Below, in pieces: positions 8,733-19,573 of a stretch of 64,000 nucleotides of DNA. The position numbers and the translations under genes were made by a program. The first letter of the stretch is position 1; the number at the start of each line of letters is the position of its first letter. The notes under the pieces were generated by a model, which saw nothing but the letters and a program-made list of their open reading frames with translations, was not told the DNA's origin and ran no database searches. The DNA is from Acidobacteriota bacterium (GTDB taxonomy: Bacteria > Acidobacteriota > Holophagae > Acanthopleuribacterales > Acanthopleuribacteraceae): the NCBI GenBank assembly GCA_030066195.1, contig JASJCB010000037.1, positions 1 to 64,000 of the forward strand, written 5' to 3'.

Positions 8733-8761
8733 GAGGCCTCGCACCCGTTTTGCGAGGCCTC
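8733..8761 (+). terminator. terminator-like hairpin after the RiPP gene
   Basis: GAGGCCTCGC (8733-8742) pairs perfectly with GCGAGGCCTC (8752-8761) around a nine-base loop, 11 bases after the TGA. Only two T residues follow, so termination may be weak. Confidence 0.6.
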
Positions 8762-8767
8762 TTCCGG

Positions 8768-9097
8768 AGTAGCGTGAAAAAGCCCCCACGTAAAAAGACC
8801 TGAAGTCGGAATATTGACCTGATAAGCTGAATAAAATGTGCTTATTGGCAAAGTGGGGGTTTATTCGCGCCGGACAAACCAATACCTGGGATCGGGAAAG
8901 ACGCGGTACCGAAGGCCGGTGCATGCGATCAAGTTGCGGAGGGGCCTGCCTTCGGAAGACTTAATAATGCATGGCGTGGGTCTTGGGTTCCCCCGACGCA
9001 GACAAACACACCCCATGCCGGTAAGCTCGTCATCGATACTCCAAAGTTGGATGTCCCGGTGATAGATCGTTTTACGGGTGCGCTTGTTTACGTTACT
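8768..9097. repeat. 330-bp whole-element imperfect palindrome, copy A (MITE-like)
   Basis: This non-coding element fills most of the 510-base gap after the RiPP gene. Its left end (AGTAGCGTGAAAAAGCCC) is roughly inverted at the right end (GCGCTTGTTTACGTTACT). Inside are a left hairpin (GCCCCCAC at 8782 with GTGGGGGT at 8853), a central dyad (CCGAAGGC/GCCTTCGG near 8910 and 8950), and CCATGCCGGTAAGC (9013-9026), which is partly mirrored by GCTTATTGGCA near 8840. The same parts in the same order occur in copy B at 21077-21417. It encodes no credible protein. MITE, or a structured-RNA repeat, are the main options. The remaining bases to 9233 hold a possible hairpin (GGCGG at 9202, CCGCC at 9215) that could end the minus-strand gene at 9234. 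Confidence 0.7.
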
Positions 9098-9233
9098 TTT
9101 CCTCGGCGATCCGATGCGATTACCGGAAAGACATGTGATCCAGTTGTGCCTTGTGGGGCATGCCGGCAGTGTTTTTCGGCAAATCGGCTGACCGGTTGAA
9201 AGGCGGCCGAGAGACCGCCCATATAGCCGTGGA

Positions 9234-10637
9234 TCAGACAAACAGATTGGTCACGCCGTTATCCACCAGGAACTGCCGGATCTCATCCGACTTCTTCAAA
9301 ACATGGCGGTAGACCCCGGTCACGTTGTTCATATTGGAAAAGGCCAGCCCATGCTTCAGATCCAGAATCAAGGCCGCAAAGATGGACTTCGGTTCCTCGA
9401 TATAATCCTGGTCCATGATGTACTTCAAGGCCCCCTCGGTGCCGTCTTTCGCCGCGCAGCAATAGAGTAGGGCCGCCAGGTACATCAAAGCCGTGCGACC
9501 GTGCTCGATGGACGCCTGATGGGGACGCCGGCGCGGCATATGGTTATCCGCGTGATAGCTCAATCCCTTACCCAGGGACGCCACCGCGTGCTTGATATCC
9601 TCGATGGTCACCACGTAGGGTTTGTGCGTACGGGGATCGATCTTGTCATCCATAGGAGTTCGAACGCCTCCGCCCTCATCGATGGCAACATCTACAACAT
9701 GGCCGTTCTCGGCCATCAGTTTGATCTGCTCGGTATTGGTTACCTTGGGCGTGGCCCCGCTGCCCTGGATGAAAATGGTCAGGATCAGGCCGCGCGCACC
9801 GCGCAAATCTTCGTCCTCGATGGTCGTCCCTTCCTTGATGCGTACCAGGTTGCCGTACTCCGCGTACTGTTCTTCCAGTTGACGGCATCGTTCCGGAAAC
9901 TTCTCGATAATCAGGATCTCGGACAGCTGGTCGCGGTTCTTCTCCAGTAAGACATCGGCCGCGCTGGTGCCGACCACGCCGCCGCCGGAAATCACCACGC
10001 GCTCGCCGCGTTCGCCAAGGGCGTCGCCCACGTCCTCACCGGCCAGCCAGCCCGCGTAGACGCTCATACTGGATCGCAAGGGCACCCTGAAGGACGGTTT
10101 GATGGGAAAGTCCGTCTTGTAGGCAAAGCCACCCACGGCGGAGCCGTCGAATACCGCGCTGTAGTTACCCTTCTTCAACACTTCGGCCAGACCGCAATCG
10201 GGTCGGAAGTCACCGGAATGCAGGGCGCCGATACGCAGAAAGTGACCGGGGATGGTCGCCTCGTAACTTGTCGATTCTTTCAGTGCATGAACCACGTGAG
10301 GGTGGTCATGCATATACGGCAGCTTTTCCAAACCGATGATTCGGGCGCCCGCCGCTTCATAATCGCTGTCGGGGAAACCGGCGCGCAGCCCGGCGTCACG
10401 CACTACATAAAGTTTCAGATCGATACCCAATTGCGCCAACCAACTCTTCAACTGATGGGCTTGGGCGGGGGTAATGGCCACCCGTTGTTCGTTGGTATGC
10501 GGCGCACCGATAAAGTAATCGGTACCCAGTAGAAAAGTGACCGTCTTGCCCGCCTGGTTTATAAAACCGTTCTCTTCAGTAGGCTCGGGCAGGATGGGCT
10601 CGTGAACAAACTCTTTTGTCACCGTATCACGCTCCAT
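9234..10637 (-). CDS. alanine dehydrogenase/PNT-family dehydrogenase
   Basis: A 467-residue protein. The N-terminal alanine dehydrogenase/transhydrogenase domain carries NEQRVAITPAQAHQL, and HALKESTSYE holds the equivalent of the catalytic-lysine strand. A Rossmann domain with VVISGGGVVGTSAADVL follows. VDVAIDEGGGV matches the conserved VDVAxDQGG element of alanine dehydrogenase. The family converts L-alanine to pyruvate with NAD in the cytoplasm. At 467 residues it is about 100 longer than typical Ald, with an N-terminal extension and an alpha-helical C-terminal part, so it may use another 2-oxo acid, or saccharopine-like substrates. It starts ten bases after tyrS on the same strand and is probably co-transcribed. 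No strong Shine-Dalgarno is seen, fitting translational coupling. Confidence 0.75.
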   Translation of the reverse strand: MERDTVTKEFVHEPILPEPTEENGFINQAGKTVTFLLGTDYFIGAPHTNEQRVAITPAQAHQLKSWLAQLGIDLKLYVVRDAGLRAGFPDSDYEAAGARIIGLEKLPYMHDHPHVVHALKESTSYEATIPGHFLRIGALHSGDFRPDCGLAEVLKKGNYSAVFDGSAVGGFAYKTDFPIKPSFRVPLRSSMSVYAGWLAGEDVGDALGERGERVVISGGGVVGTSAADVLLEKNRDQLSEILIIEKFPERCRQLEEQYAEYGNLVRIKEGTTIEDEDLRGARGLILTIFIQGSGATPKVTNTEQIKLMAENGHVVDVAIDEGGGVRTPMDDKIDPRTHKPYVVTIEDIKHAVASLGKGLSYHADNHMPRRRPHQASIEHGRTALMYLAALLYCCAAKDGTEGALKYIMDQDYIEEPKSIFAALILDLKHGLAFSNMNNVTGVYRHVLKKSDEIRQFLVDNGVTNLFV

Positions 10638-10647
10638 TTATGTTGTC

Positions 10648-11940
<1,293 letters not shown>

Positions 11941-12237
11941 CGTGACCTCCTAAACGGCAGCCCTAAGCCGGGCGCCAAGACACCGCGCATGAAATTCGCG
12001 CGGACCAAATTCCGCATAGTATGCCTGCCCGGCCCCAATAGTGCAACGGGCAAAGTGATCCATGACACAATTCCAACCGACATGCACGCTGACTTCTTTT
12101 CAAGGGCTGAATCGAGTCGCGGCAGGGAAAAACCCCGTTATTGCCGTATAATGGATTTGCACCACCGGCTAGGGGCTTCAAAATACTCGCTCGATCGATC
12201 TTGCCGGCTATCCAAAACATCTTTGTAAGTGAGCGTC
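11941..12237. other. divergent intergenic region, tyrS / hybrid kinase
   Basis: About 300 bases between divergently transcribed genes. It must hold both promoters, but I see no clear T-box (no specifier or T-box consensus) for tyrS and no confident -35/-10 pair. Confidence 0.4.
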
Positions 12238-15200
12238 ATGCCGTCTTTGTTTCACCGCATCAGCCGGGCTTGGAAACTACTGCTGTTCGATGCCTTGTTT
12301 CGCATTTCCGCATCCATTTTCTTTACCCTGGCGCTACTGTACATCTTCCCGATCATTGAAGAAGAGAGGTTTCTTTATTTCATTGACTACCATCTGGACC
12401 TGATCTTATTCAGCCTCCTTGTGGTAGCGGCCGCCGATGCCCGATTGAGATTCCGCTACCGCCGGGAACGCGACTTTTTCTTCTACCTGGGCTGGTCCTA
12501 CATCGTTTGGATCTTCCTGAAGATGATGTACCTGATCCCTTCCCTGGAGGAAATCAGCTACAGCTTTGTCGGAGACATCTTTTACCTGTTCTTTTATGGA
12601 TTTCAATTGAGAGCCGCCGGGCTGCGGCCTTCGACGCCGCGATCCGGCAAATTCTCGCGCACCTTCCGCTGGAACCAGAGCGCCGCGCCGCTTCTCTTGA
12701 CCTTTGCCTTGTTTCTGTATTTCGTATTCGTGCCCGCAACCTTCAATCTGGGTTATTACGACTCCAGTATTCCCTCTTTCTTCTTTTTCGTGATCTTGGA
12801 TTTCTTTCTTTGTATGCGCTTTGCGGTGCTCATGACCCAGGCATCTTCACAGAGTTGGAAGACCATCTACTTCTTTATGAGCCTAAGCACCGCTGCCTGG
12901 GGTCTTATCGATTTTATACAGGCCCTTCATCACATCGGCATGATCGATCTGCCCGACATCTCCAAAGGCGACATATTCTGGTATTTGCCCTATGTGTTCT
13001 TTATCCTGGGTACGCGTGTCAAAGCTCCGCCCCAGGTGACCGACAAGATGCCCACCTGGATTCGCGACCAGGATCGGGCCGACGCCGGCAGCCTGCCCTT
13101 GGTCTATGCCTTCTCACTTCCTTTACTCCACTATACCGCCTATGCAACCGGTCTGTTCAAAGACGGCTTGGAGGCGCAACGCGACGTGGTCATTGCTTTA
13201 TGGCTGCTGGTCATGGGGACGATGACCATCATCCAGCAACGCATCATCAATACACGCACCGGCCTGCTGGAAACCATGCGCAGTCGCAATGTACAATTGT
13301 TGAAAGCTATCGGGCTCATCCAGTCGCGTTTTATCGAAGCCGCGGATGCAGACGAGGTTTTCGCCGAACAGGTCAAGCAAGCCGCCCACCTTTCAGAAAG
13401 CAACTTCTGCATGGTCGCTGAAATCCGTGACTCAGGCGACGGGCGACATTTACACGTGCTGAGTACCGGCAGAGAGCGCCAGTCGGGGAAAGGTATTCCC
13501 GTTTCTGAATTGAACGCGGTCTTTCGACAAGCGCTCGATAGGGGATTGGCCGTTTTCGAAAACGATGCGACGCTCACCCTCCTTGAACCCATTTGCTCAC
13601 CGTCGCCGGGCTGCCGAACGGTTGCTTTTATGCCCCTGTTGCACGGGAAGCGCCTGGTGGGCGCCATGGCCCTTTGCGGCAGATCCGCCGGCTACGATCG
13701 GCAACTGGTGCGCTACCTGGAACCCTATATGAAAACCTGCGCCGGCATCATCAGCGCCTTCCACAACGAGCGGGAGCGCCTACGCATCGCCGACCGCGTA
13801 CGCCGCTTCAACCAGATCTTGGACGAATCCCTGGAGGAGATCTATATCTTCGAAGCCCGGTCCCTCCAATTTCTCCAGGTCAACCGGGGCGCCCGTGAGA
13901 ATCTGGGCTACACCAAGGCCCAACTGTCCCACATGACCCCGCCCGACCTGATCCCGGACCTGGACGCGGAAAACTACCGCGAACTGCTTGCACCCCTCTA
14001 TGACAAAAGCAAGGAAAAGGTTTTTTTCACCGTCGAACACCGCCGCCGCGACGGTACCACCTATCCCGTGGATGTCTATGTTCAGCCTTCCACCATGGAA
14101 TCGGTACCGGTATTCGTGGCCTTTGCGGTGGATATCACCCAACGCCGAGATATGGAAGCCGAGCGCGACCAGTTGACCGCCCAGGTCATCCAGGCTCAGA
14201 AGATGGAAACCGTGGGCACCCTGGCGGGCGGCATTGCCCACGATTTCAACAACGTCCTGGCCCCGATCATCTGGTGTTCGGAGATGATGCTCAAGGAAAT
14301 GCCGCCCGAGAAAGACGTCAAAGCCGGCTTGGAACACATGCTTCTGGCCGCGCGCAGAGCCAGGGATTTAATCCAGCAATTACTGACGTTCAGCCGCCGT
14401 TCCGTGCGTAAAAGCGAACCGGTCTATCTCTCCGATATCATCGAGGAAACGCTTAACCTGTTGCAAGCCACCCGCCCGCGCAATGTGATCATCGACTACA
14501 GGCCCACGCAACGAGGTGACCGGGTGCTGGCCGATCCCTTGCAAATGCAACAAGTGATTATGAATCTCTGCACCAATGCCTTCTACGCCATGCGCGAAAA
14601 CGGCGGTCGCATCGGTATCGAACTTGACTCTGTAGAAATCAGCAAGGAATACGCCCGGAAATTCCCCGACCTGAACGTGGGCCGTTTCGTTCGCATGCGC
14701 GTTAGCGACAACGGACCCGGCATGGAGCCGGACACCCTTGAACATATCTTCGAACCCTTTTTTACCACCAAGCCCGTCGGGGAAGGCACCGGGCTCGGTC
14801 TGGCCGTCATTCACGGCATCATCCTGAGTCACGGCGGCGCCGTCACGGTAGAAAGCGAGCCGGGGGAAGGAACCTGCTTCCAGATTTTCCTGTCGCCCCA
14901 TCGCGGCAGCGTGGAGGTGGAATCCGTCGAACCGGAAGTAGCGCCCGAGCTCTGCCATGCCAACATCCTCCTTGTGGATGACGAAGCGGAAGTTGTTCGG
15001 GCCGCACGTATAGTGCTTGAAGACGCCGGTTTCGAGGTCACCGCGGAAACGGACAGTGTAGAGGCCCTGAACCGCTTCCGCGCCCGGCCGGAATCCATCG
15101 ATCTGGTTATTACCGATCATGTCATGCCGCGTATGAACGGGTTACAATTGGCCGCGAAACTGATCGCCATCCGGCCGGACCTGCCCGTCATCCTAACCAC

Positions 15201-15402
15201 GGGCATCGGCGGCGGCTTGGAACAAGAAAACCTCCAGGTTATGGGCATTCAAGCCGTCGTTTCGAAATCCATGGACAGCAAGATCCTGACCCGAGAAGCC
15301 GCGCGCATCTTGTCAAAACACAGGGATCAGGCAACCGGTCGAGCCAGGCTGCATAGTATCTCTGAACCGGCGAAAGGATTCGAAGAAAAGATAGATGGCT
15401 AG
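12238..15402 (+). CDS. membrane hybrid histidine kinase with GAF, PAS and receiver domains
   Basis: About 1054 residues from the ATG at 12238; a GTG at 12229 in frame is an alternative, and neither has a strong ribosome binding site. The first 300 residues contain about seven or eight hydrophobic helices. A GAF-like region (about 340-500) and a PAS domain (about 520-640, with [12 protein letters not shown] and [15 protein letters not shown]) follow. The kinase core has H-box [14 protein letters not shown] (His near 666), N box [18 protein letters not shown] and [13 protein letters not shown]-terminal receiver (from about 908, [10 protein letters not shown]) has phospho-acceptor Asp in [10 protein letters not shown]. 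Phosphate may pass to the receiver or to another protein. The SDR gene starts nine bases later. The signal is unknown. Confidence 0.9.
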   Translation: MPSLFHRISRAWKLLLFDALFRISASIFFTLALLYIFPIIEEERFLYFIDYHLDLILFSLLVVAAADARLRFRYRRERDFFFYLGWSYIVWIFLKMMYLIPSLEEISYSFVGDIFYLFFYGFQLRAAGLRPSTPRSGKFSRTFRWNQSAAPLLLTFALFLYFVFVPATFNLGYYDSSIPSFFFFVILDFFLCMRFAVLMTQASSQSWKTIYFFMSLSTAAWGLIDFIQALHHIGMIDLPDISKGDIFWYLPYVFFILGTRVKAPPQVTDKMPTWIRDQDRADAGSLPLVYAFSLPLLHYTAYATGLFKDGLEAQRDVVIALWLLVMGTMTIIQQRIINTRTGLLETMRSRNVQLLKAIGLIQSRFIEAADADEVFAEQVKQAAHLSESNFCMVAEIRDSGDGRHLHVLSTGRERQSGKGIPVSELNAVFRQALDRGLAVFENDATLTLLEPICSPSPGCRTVAFMPLLHGKRLVGAMALCGRSAGYDRQLVRYLEPYMKTCAGIISAFHNERERLRIADRVRRFNQILDESLEEIYIFEARSLQFLQVNRGARENLGYTKAQLSHMTPPDLIPDLDAENYRELLAPLYDKSKEKVFFTVEHRRRDGTTYPVDVYVQPSTMESVPVFVAFAVDITQRRDMEAERDQLTAQVIQAQKMETVGTLAGGIAHDFNNVLAPIIWCSEMMLKEMPPEKDVKAGLEHMLLAARRARDLIQQLLTFSRRSVRKSEPVYLSDIIEETLNLLQATRPRNVIIDYRPTQRGDRVLADPLQMQQVIMNLCTNAFYAMRENGGRIGIELDSVEISKEYARKFPDLNVGRFVRMRVSDNGPGMEPDTLEHIFEPFFTTKPVGEGTGLGLAVIHGIILSHGGAVTVESEPGEGTCFQIFLSPHRGSVEVESVEPEVAPELCHANILLVDDEAEVVRAARIVLEDAGFEVTAETDSVEALNRFRARPESIDLVITDHVMPRMNGLQLAAKLIAIRPDLPVILTTGIGGGLEQENLQVMGIQAVVSKSMDSKILTREAARILSKHRDQATGRARLHSISEPAKGFEEKIDG

Positions 15403-15411
15403 GAGGCTTAC

Positions 15412-16215
15412 ATGAGTTCCCAAGTTTTTCATGAAAACGTCGTCGTCATTACCGGGGCATCCAGCGGCATCGGCCGCGAATTGGCCCTTCAACTGGCCGA
15501 TCAGGGCGCCTGGCTGGCCCTGGCCGCACGACGCGCCGAGGATTTGCAAGATGTGGCCCAAGCCTGCATCGAAAAAGGCGCCAAAGCTATTGCGGTAGCC
15601 ACGGATGTGGTGGAGGAGACTCAATGCAGGGCGTTGATCGATCGGGTCTTGCAGGAATACGGTCGCATCGACACGCTCATCAACAACGCCGGCATCAGTA
15701 TGTGGACCAGCTTCGAGGACGCCGAGGACCTGGAGGGTATGAAGCGCATCATGGAGGTCAACTATTACGGCAGTGTCTACTGCACGCGTTACGCCCTGCC
15801 CGAACTGAAGAAAACCAAAGGTCGCCTGGTAGGCATAGCCAGCCTGACCGGCGTAACCGGCGTCCCCACCCGCACTTTCTACGCGGCCAGTAAACACGCC
15901 ATGATGGGTTTTTTCGATTCCCTGCGTATCGAGTTGATGGATACCGGTGTTTCGGTCACCATGATCTGCCCCGGTTTCGTCTCCACGGAGATCACGCGCC
16001 TGGATGCCGGAGGCGGTATGGCCGACAACGATTTGGTCAAGGAAAACAAAACCATGCCGGTGGCAACCTGCTGCCGCATCATCATCGACCGAGCGGCCCG
16101 AAGGAAGCGGGAAGAAATCATGACCTGGCGAGGCAAGCTCGGGCGCTGGCTGAAACTGGTCGCACCGGGCGCCATCGACAAAATTGCGCGCAAGGTCATC
16201 GAAGAGGGCGGTTAA
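15412..16215 (+). CDS. short-chain dehydrogenase/reductase
   Basis: A 267-residue classical SDR. The cofactor motif TGASSGIG is at 14-21, NNAGIS near 85-90, and the catalytic YAASK has Tyr157 and Lys161. PGFVSTEI after the active site is typical. NAD(P)-dependent oxidation or reduction of an alcohol or ketone is expected; the substrate is open. AGGAGG precedes the ATG. It follows the hybrid kinase with a nine-base gap, so the two form an operon, although a functional link is not obvious. The 3' end runs into a gene-free region with degenerate repeats. Confidence 0.9.
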   Translation: MSSQVFHENVVVITGASSGIGRELALQLADQGAWLALAARRAEDLQDVAQACIEKGAKAIAVATDVVEETQCRALIDRVLQEYGRIDTLINNAGISMWTSFEDAEDLEGMKRIMEVNYYGSVYCTRYALPELKKTKGRLVGIASLTGVTGVPTRTFYAASKHAMMGFFDSLRIELMDTGVSVTMICPGFVSTEITRLDAGGGMADNDLVKENKTMPVATCCRIIIDRAARRKREEIMTWRGKLGRWLKLVAPGAIDKIARKVIEEGG

Positions 16216-16359
16216 TTCCTTTCTATCGATATGATTGCGACTTGCCTATGCGAGCCTGACACCGCCGGATGGTTGTGTCAAGATTATCAAAGGTGCGATT
16301 GGGGATGAGATCAAGGCACCGTTCCTATCTGCATATTTTTGACAATATCCAGGTCTACC

Positions 16360-16850
16360 CCTCTGAACATCGACGTATTGGGATCGGAACAAGGTTGGTC
16401 ACGCCGGGATAACCCCATATTCTCCTTGGAGGTGGTTCGACCTCCGGGTCTATGGGGCTTTGGATTCTCAAAGAAGCATTGTCCCCTGGGGACAACCCTC
16501 TTTTCGCCCGATATCTCGATCGACCCGGTTGACCATGGAGATATTCGGATGCAAACAAGCATTGGCACCGGGGTCGAACGATGTTTCGAATTTTTTATGC
16601 ACTGTTACCGGTTCGTACAACGTAGTTCGAGATCCAAAACGCCGATGTCCGTCCGGGTCCATCGATCTCTATACAGCATACCTCGATGTCCGAGCGGGCC
16701 GACCTTTCTTCCAAGCAAAATCACTCGATAGACGAGGGGGCACATCCTTACTACTGAGTAAAAACATCGATAGACGAACGGGCGCATCCTTCTACTGAGT
16801 AAAATAACCCGACGGCCGGGCGGGCCGGCTCTTATCTTACGCGAAACAAA
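16360..16850. repeat. degenerate tandem array with period of about 42 bp
   Basis: The 16216-16924 gap contains no convincing gene but shows periodic sequence. The clearest units start at 16643, 16684, 16726, 16768 and 16810 (steps 41, 42, 42, 42). They share the pattern CGAT-CGA-CGGGC followed by CATCCTT and ACTGAGTAAAA. Earlier CCGGG-like anchors at 16404, 16444, 16485, 16525, 16568 and 16608 continue the period (40-43) with more decay. One frame reads as 14-residue repeats (LDVRAGRPFF, LDRRGGTSLL, IDRRTGASFY), but the codon pattern and absence of a start signal argue against a real protein. Confidence 0.65.
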
Positions 16851-16924
16851 AGGAGGGCTTGCGGCCTCCGACTTTGAATCTACTCAAAAGGGTGGATGTG
16901 TTGGTGGTTCCCCTCGCGCGAGTT

Positions 16925-19453
16925 TTAGAAACGGTAGGACATGCCGAAGGTGGGCAGCAGGGGCAGCCCGTCGTCGGTGTCCGGCACCGTAAAGGCCGGG
17001 CGGTCATAAGGCACGTAGACATCGATCTCGTCGTAGCCGCGCGGGTTTTCCCTGTTAAAGGCATTGGCCACGTCGAAGAAATAGCGGAACCCCTTCCCGT
17101 TGCGCATGAAGGTTTCATTGGTGTAGCGCAGGTCCAACCGCTGCACCTCGCCGAAATTACCCGCGTACCAGTCGCCCACCTCGATGCGGAAGAAGGGATT
17201 GGTCTCATCGGGCGGCAGCAGTTCGTAATCGGTGGCGCGCCAGCCGGAATGGTAGCTGAGGACCGAACTGAAGGTCCAGCGTCCGGGACGCCGGTAGTTG
17301 AAAGTGAGGCCGGCGGTATGTCGTTGGTCCCATTTGCGCGGGAGCCAGGCCCCTTCCGCCCAATCTTCTACCTTTGAGTGCGTGTAGGCGAACATCCACG
17401 AGTAGGCGCCGGTCGGTTCGTAGTGCAGCGACAACTCCACGCCTTGCGCCCGGCCCTTTTCCGCGTTAACCGCCACGCGGTCCTCCTCGAACTCCGGGAC
17501 CGCCGAAATGACCGAAAACAGGTTGTCGTAGCGGGTGCTCAGATCCTTCATGTCTTTCAAATAGGCTTCCAGGCGCAAGTCCACACCGTTGCCGAAGTGG
17601 TATCGGACTCCGGCCAGCAGTTGATCCGCGTATTCCGGCCGCGTGAATTCAGTTACGTCGTCGCCCACCTGTAGCTCATGCGTGCCCTTCGGTTGGTAGA
17701 AACGGCCGCCGGCCAGATGCAGGCTGAGCCGGCGGGAGGGGTGATAACTCATGTTCAGGCGCGGGCTGACATTGGCGGCATCCAGCCAGTCCTGGTTATC
17801 GTAGCGCAACCCCAGTTCGGCGGTCAGTTGCGGGGTCAGTTCCCGGCGAATCGCCGCATAGGCGCTCAGGTTACGGCCCTCGGGCCGCAGTTGGTTTTGC
17901 CGGCGGTCCTCCGGCGTTCCCATCAACGGGTAGGTGTAGCGATACCAACCGCTGTAATCGTAGCGGCTTTCTTCCTCGCGCCAATCCCAACCGGCCTTGA
18001 GCAGGGTGCGGGGCGAAAAGCTGATTTCCCAGTCCTGCTTGATGCCTCGATAGCGGAAATTTCGGAAGTCAGCCAGGGAAAACTGGAAACTGCCGACCTG
18101 ATCGAAACCGTTGCGGCGATGGGCAATCTCCGCGTGATAGAAGGTGGTGTCCGAGGAAACGCGATCGTTCCAGGCGGTCTGTAACTGGGACCACCAATAA
18201 TCGTTGTCGTGGGAGCCGCCGATCTCTTCGCCCGGGTCTTCCGCAAAAAAGAAATCGTCGCGGCTCAACAGGAAGTTCAGCGTTACATTGTGCCGCTCGC
18301 CCAGGGCATATTGCAGGCGGCCGACTGAATCGCCGTAAACCGGCCGCACGTCTTCCACATCGTCCACCAGGTCCAACAAGATTTCCACATAGCCGCGACG
18401 AATGGAGAACTGGTAGCGGCCCAGCCCCTCGGCAAAGGTGCCCTCGGTGCGGTAACGGGCGTTGTTCACGCTCAGGCCCACCTCGTGCAGGTTTTCACGC
18501 GGCTCCGAGGTCTGCATGGAAAAGACGCCGCTCATGCGGTTGCCGTATTGCACGGGAAAGCCGCCGGTCATCACGTGCAGGTTGCCCACGACTTCGGGGT
18601 CGATGATGCTGAACAGACCGCCGAACTCGAGCATGTGGAAGGGGTCGTACAGTTCCATGCCGTTAAGGAGGATTTGTACCTCGTCGGAACGGCTGCCTCG
18701 GACGCGGAAGGTGGCGGCAATATCGTCGCTTTCGGCGCCGGGCAATGGTTTCACGGTGCGGTAGATGTCGTCGCCCAGGTGGGGGAGTTCGGCGATCTGG
18801 CGTTTGTCCAGGTATTGGAACGGTGCGGGGCCCTCGGCCAGCAGTTGATAGGAACTGGGGCCTACCACCCGCTCGCGAACATCCACGCCGACCTCGGTCA
18901 CGCGCACGGTGAGGTCCCAGACCATGTTCTCTTCTACCACGATGTCCTTTTGTTGGAATTCACTGAGGCCGGCGGCGGCCACGCGCAAGCCGTAGGGACC
19001 GGTTTTCAGGCGAGAGAAGGAGAAGCTGCCGTCGCCCGTGCTGCGGGTCTTGTGGTACACCCGCTGGGAGCCGTTTTTCGCGACGGGATGCAGCAGGTAG
19101 ATGTCCACCCCGGCAAGCGGGCGTTCATCTTCGGCATGGAGAATGCGGCCCCGAATGCCGCCCGGTTTCACCTCGCGCCGGGTAATCACCACCTGTTCGC
19201 CCACTTTCTGCCAACCGAAGCGGGTATCGGCCAGCAAACGATCCAGGGCATCGGCCAGGGAGCATTCGCGACATTCACCGGATACGGTAATGTCTTTGAG
19301 CTGTCGCTTGCGAAAGAGGATGGGCGTGCCGTGAGTGCGCACCAATTCATCCAGCGCCTGCGCAAGGGCGATGCGCTCATAGTTGAAGTGGATGCCCTCA
19401 CCGGCGAATACCGGCAGCATCGATGCGATGAGGAAAAACCTTATGAGGATCAC
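16925..19453 (-). CDS. TonB-dependent outer-membrane receptor with N-terminal STN domain
   Basis: An 842-residue receptor with a GTG start and a purine-rich AGGGGGA before it. Signal peptide about 1-17. The STN (secretin/TonB N-terminal) domain at 20-92 (ALAQALDELV, then ITVSGECREC) is the module used for signalling to FecR-type anti-sigma factors. A carboxypeptidase-regulatory-like beta domain follows (GIRGRILHAEDERPLAGVDI, 97-175). The plug domain (about 215-320) contains FRVRGSRSDEVQILLNGMEL, then a long beta-barrel ends with the aromatic terminus FGMSYRF. It imports a substrate of unknown nature across the outer membrane using TonB energy. No sigma/anti-sigma pair is adjacent, although the STN domain predicts one, so signalling may be in trans or lost. 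Confidence 0.9.
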   Translation of the reverse strand: MILIRFFLIASMLPVFAGEGIHFNYERIALAQALDELVRTHGTPILFRKRQLKDITVSGECRECSLADALDRLLADTRFGWQKVGEQVVITRREVKPGGIRGRILHAEDERPLAGVDIYLLHPVAKNGSQRVYHKTRSTGDGSFSFSRLKTGPYGLRVAAAGLSEFQQKDIVVEENMVWDLTVRVTEVGVDVRERVVGPSSYQLLAEGPAPFQYLDKRQIAELPHLGDDIYRTVKPLPGAESDDIAATFRVRGSRSDEVQILLNGMELYDPFHMLEFGGLFSIIDPEVVGNLHVMTGGFPVQYGNRMSGVFSMQTSEPRENLHEVGLSVNNARYRTEGTFAEGLGRYQFSIRRGYVEILLDLVDDVEDVRPVYGDSVGRLQYALGERHNVTLNFLLSRDDFFFAEDPGEEIGGSHDNDYWWSQLQTAWNDRVSSDTTFYHAEIAHRRNGFDQVGSFQFSLADFRNFRYRGIKQDWEISFSPRTLLKAGWDWREEESRYDYSGWYRYTYPLMGTPEDRRQNQLRPEGRNLSAYAAIRRELTPQLTAELGLRYDNQDWLDAANVSPRLNMSYHPSRRLSLHLAGGRFYQPKGTHELQVGDDVTEFTRPEYADQLLAGVRYHFGNGVDLRLEAYLKDMKDLSTRYDNLFSVISAVPEFEEDRVAVNAEKGRAQGVELSLHYEPTGAYSWMFAYTHSKVEDWAEGAWLPRKWDQRHTAGLTFNYRRPGRWTFSSVLSYHSGWRATDYELLPPDETNPFFRIEVGDWYAGNFGEVQRLDLRYTNETFMRNGKGFRYFFDVANAFNRENPRGYDEIDVYVPYDRPAFTVPDTDDGLPLLPTFGMSYRF

Positions 19454-19573
19454 TGAACAACAGTCCCCCTGTGTTATTTTACGAGGAAAACCGCGCCAAT
19501 TTCCTTCCCTTTTTCGCTTTAGGAATATGGGTTGTGGTTTAATCGGGGGAGAGAACCGATTGCTGGAGCTGTC

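Noticed and set aside
8774..8960. Antisense or additional RiPP precursor genes within the palindromic element
   Set aside because: Frames here are short, lack a leader motif, and are not kept in the second copy of the element.
11941..12228. T-box riboswitch before tyrS
   Set aside because: No T-box consensus and no terminator/antiterminator pair could be found upstream of the gene.
16339..16798. Overlapping open frames of 112-130 codons with DRRxG-type repeats
   Set aside because: Open frames occur in several registers over the same repeat DNA, with no ribosome binding site and poor codon texture; better explained by the 42-bp repeats.
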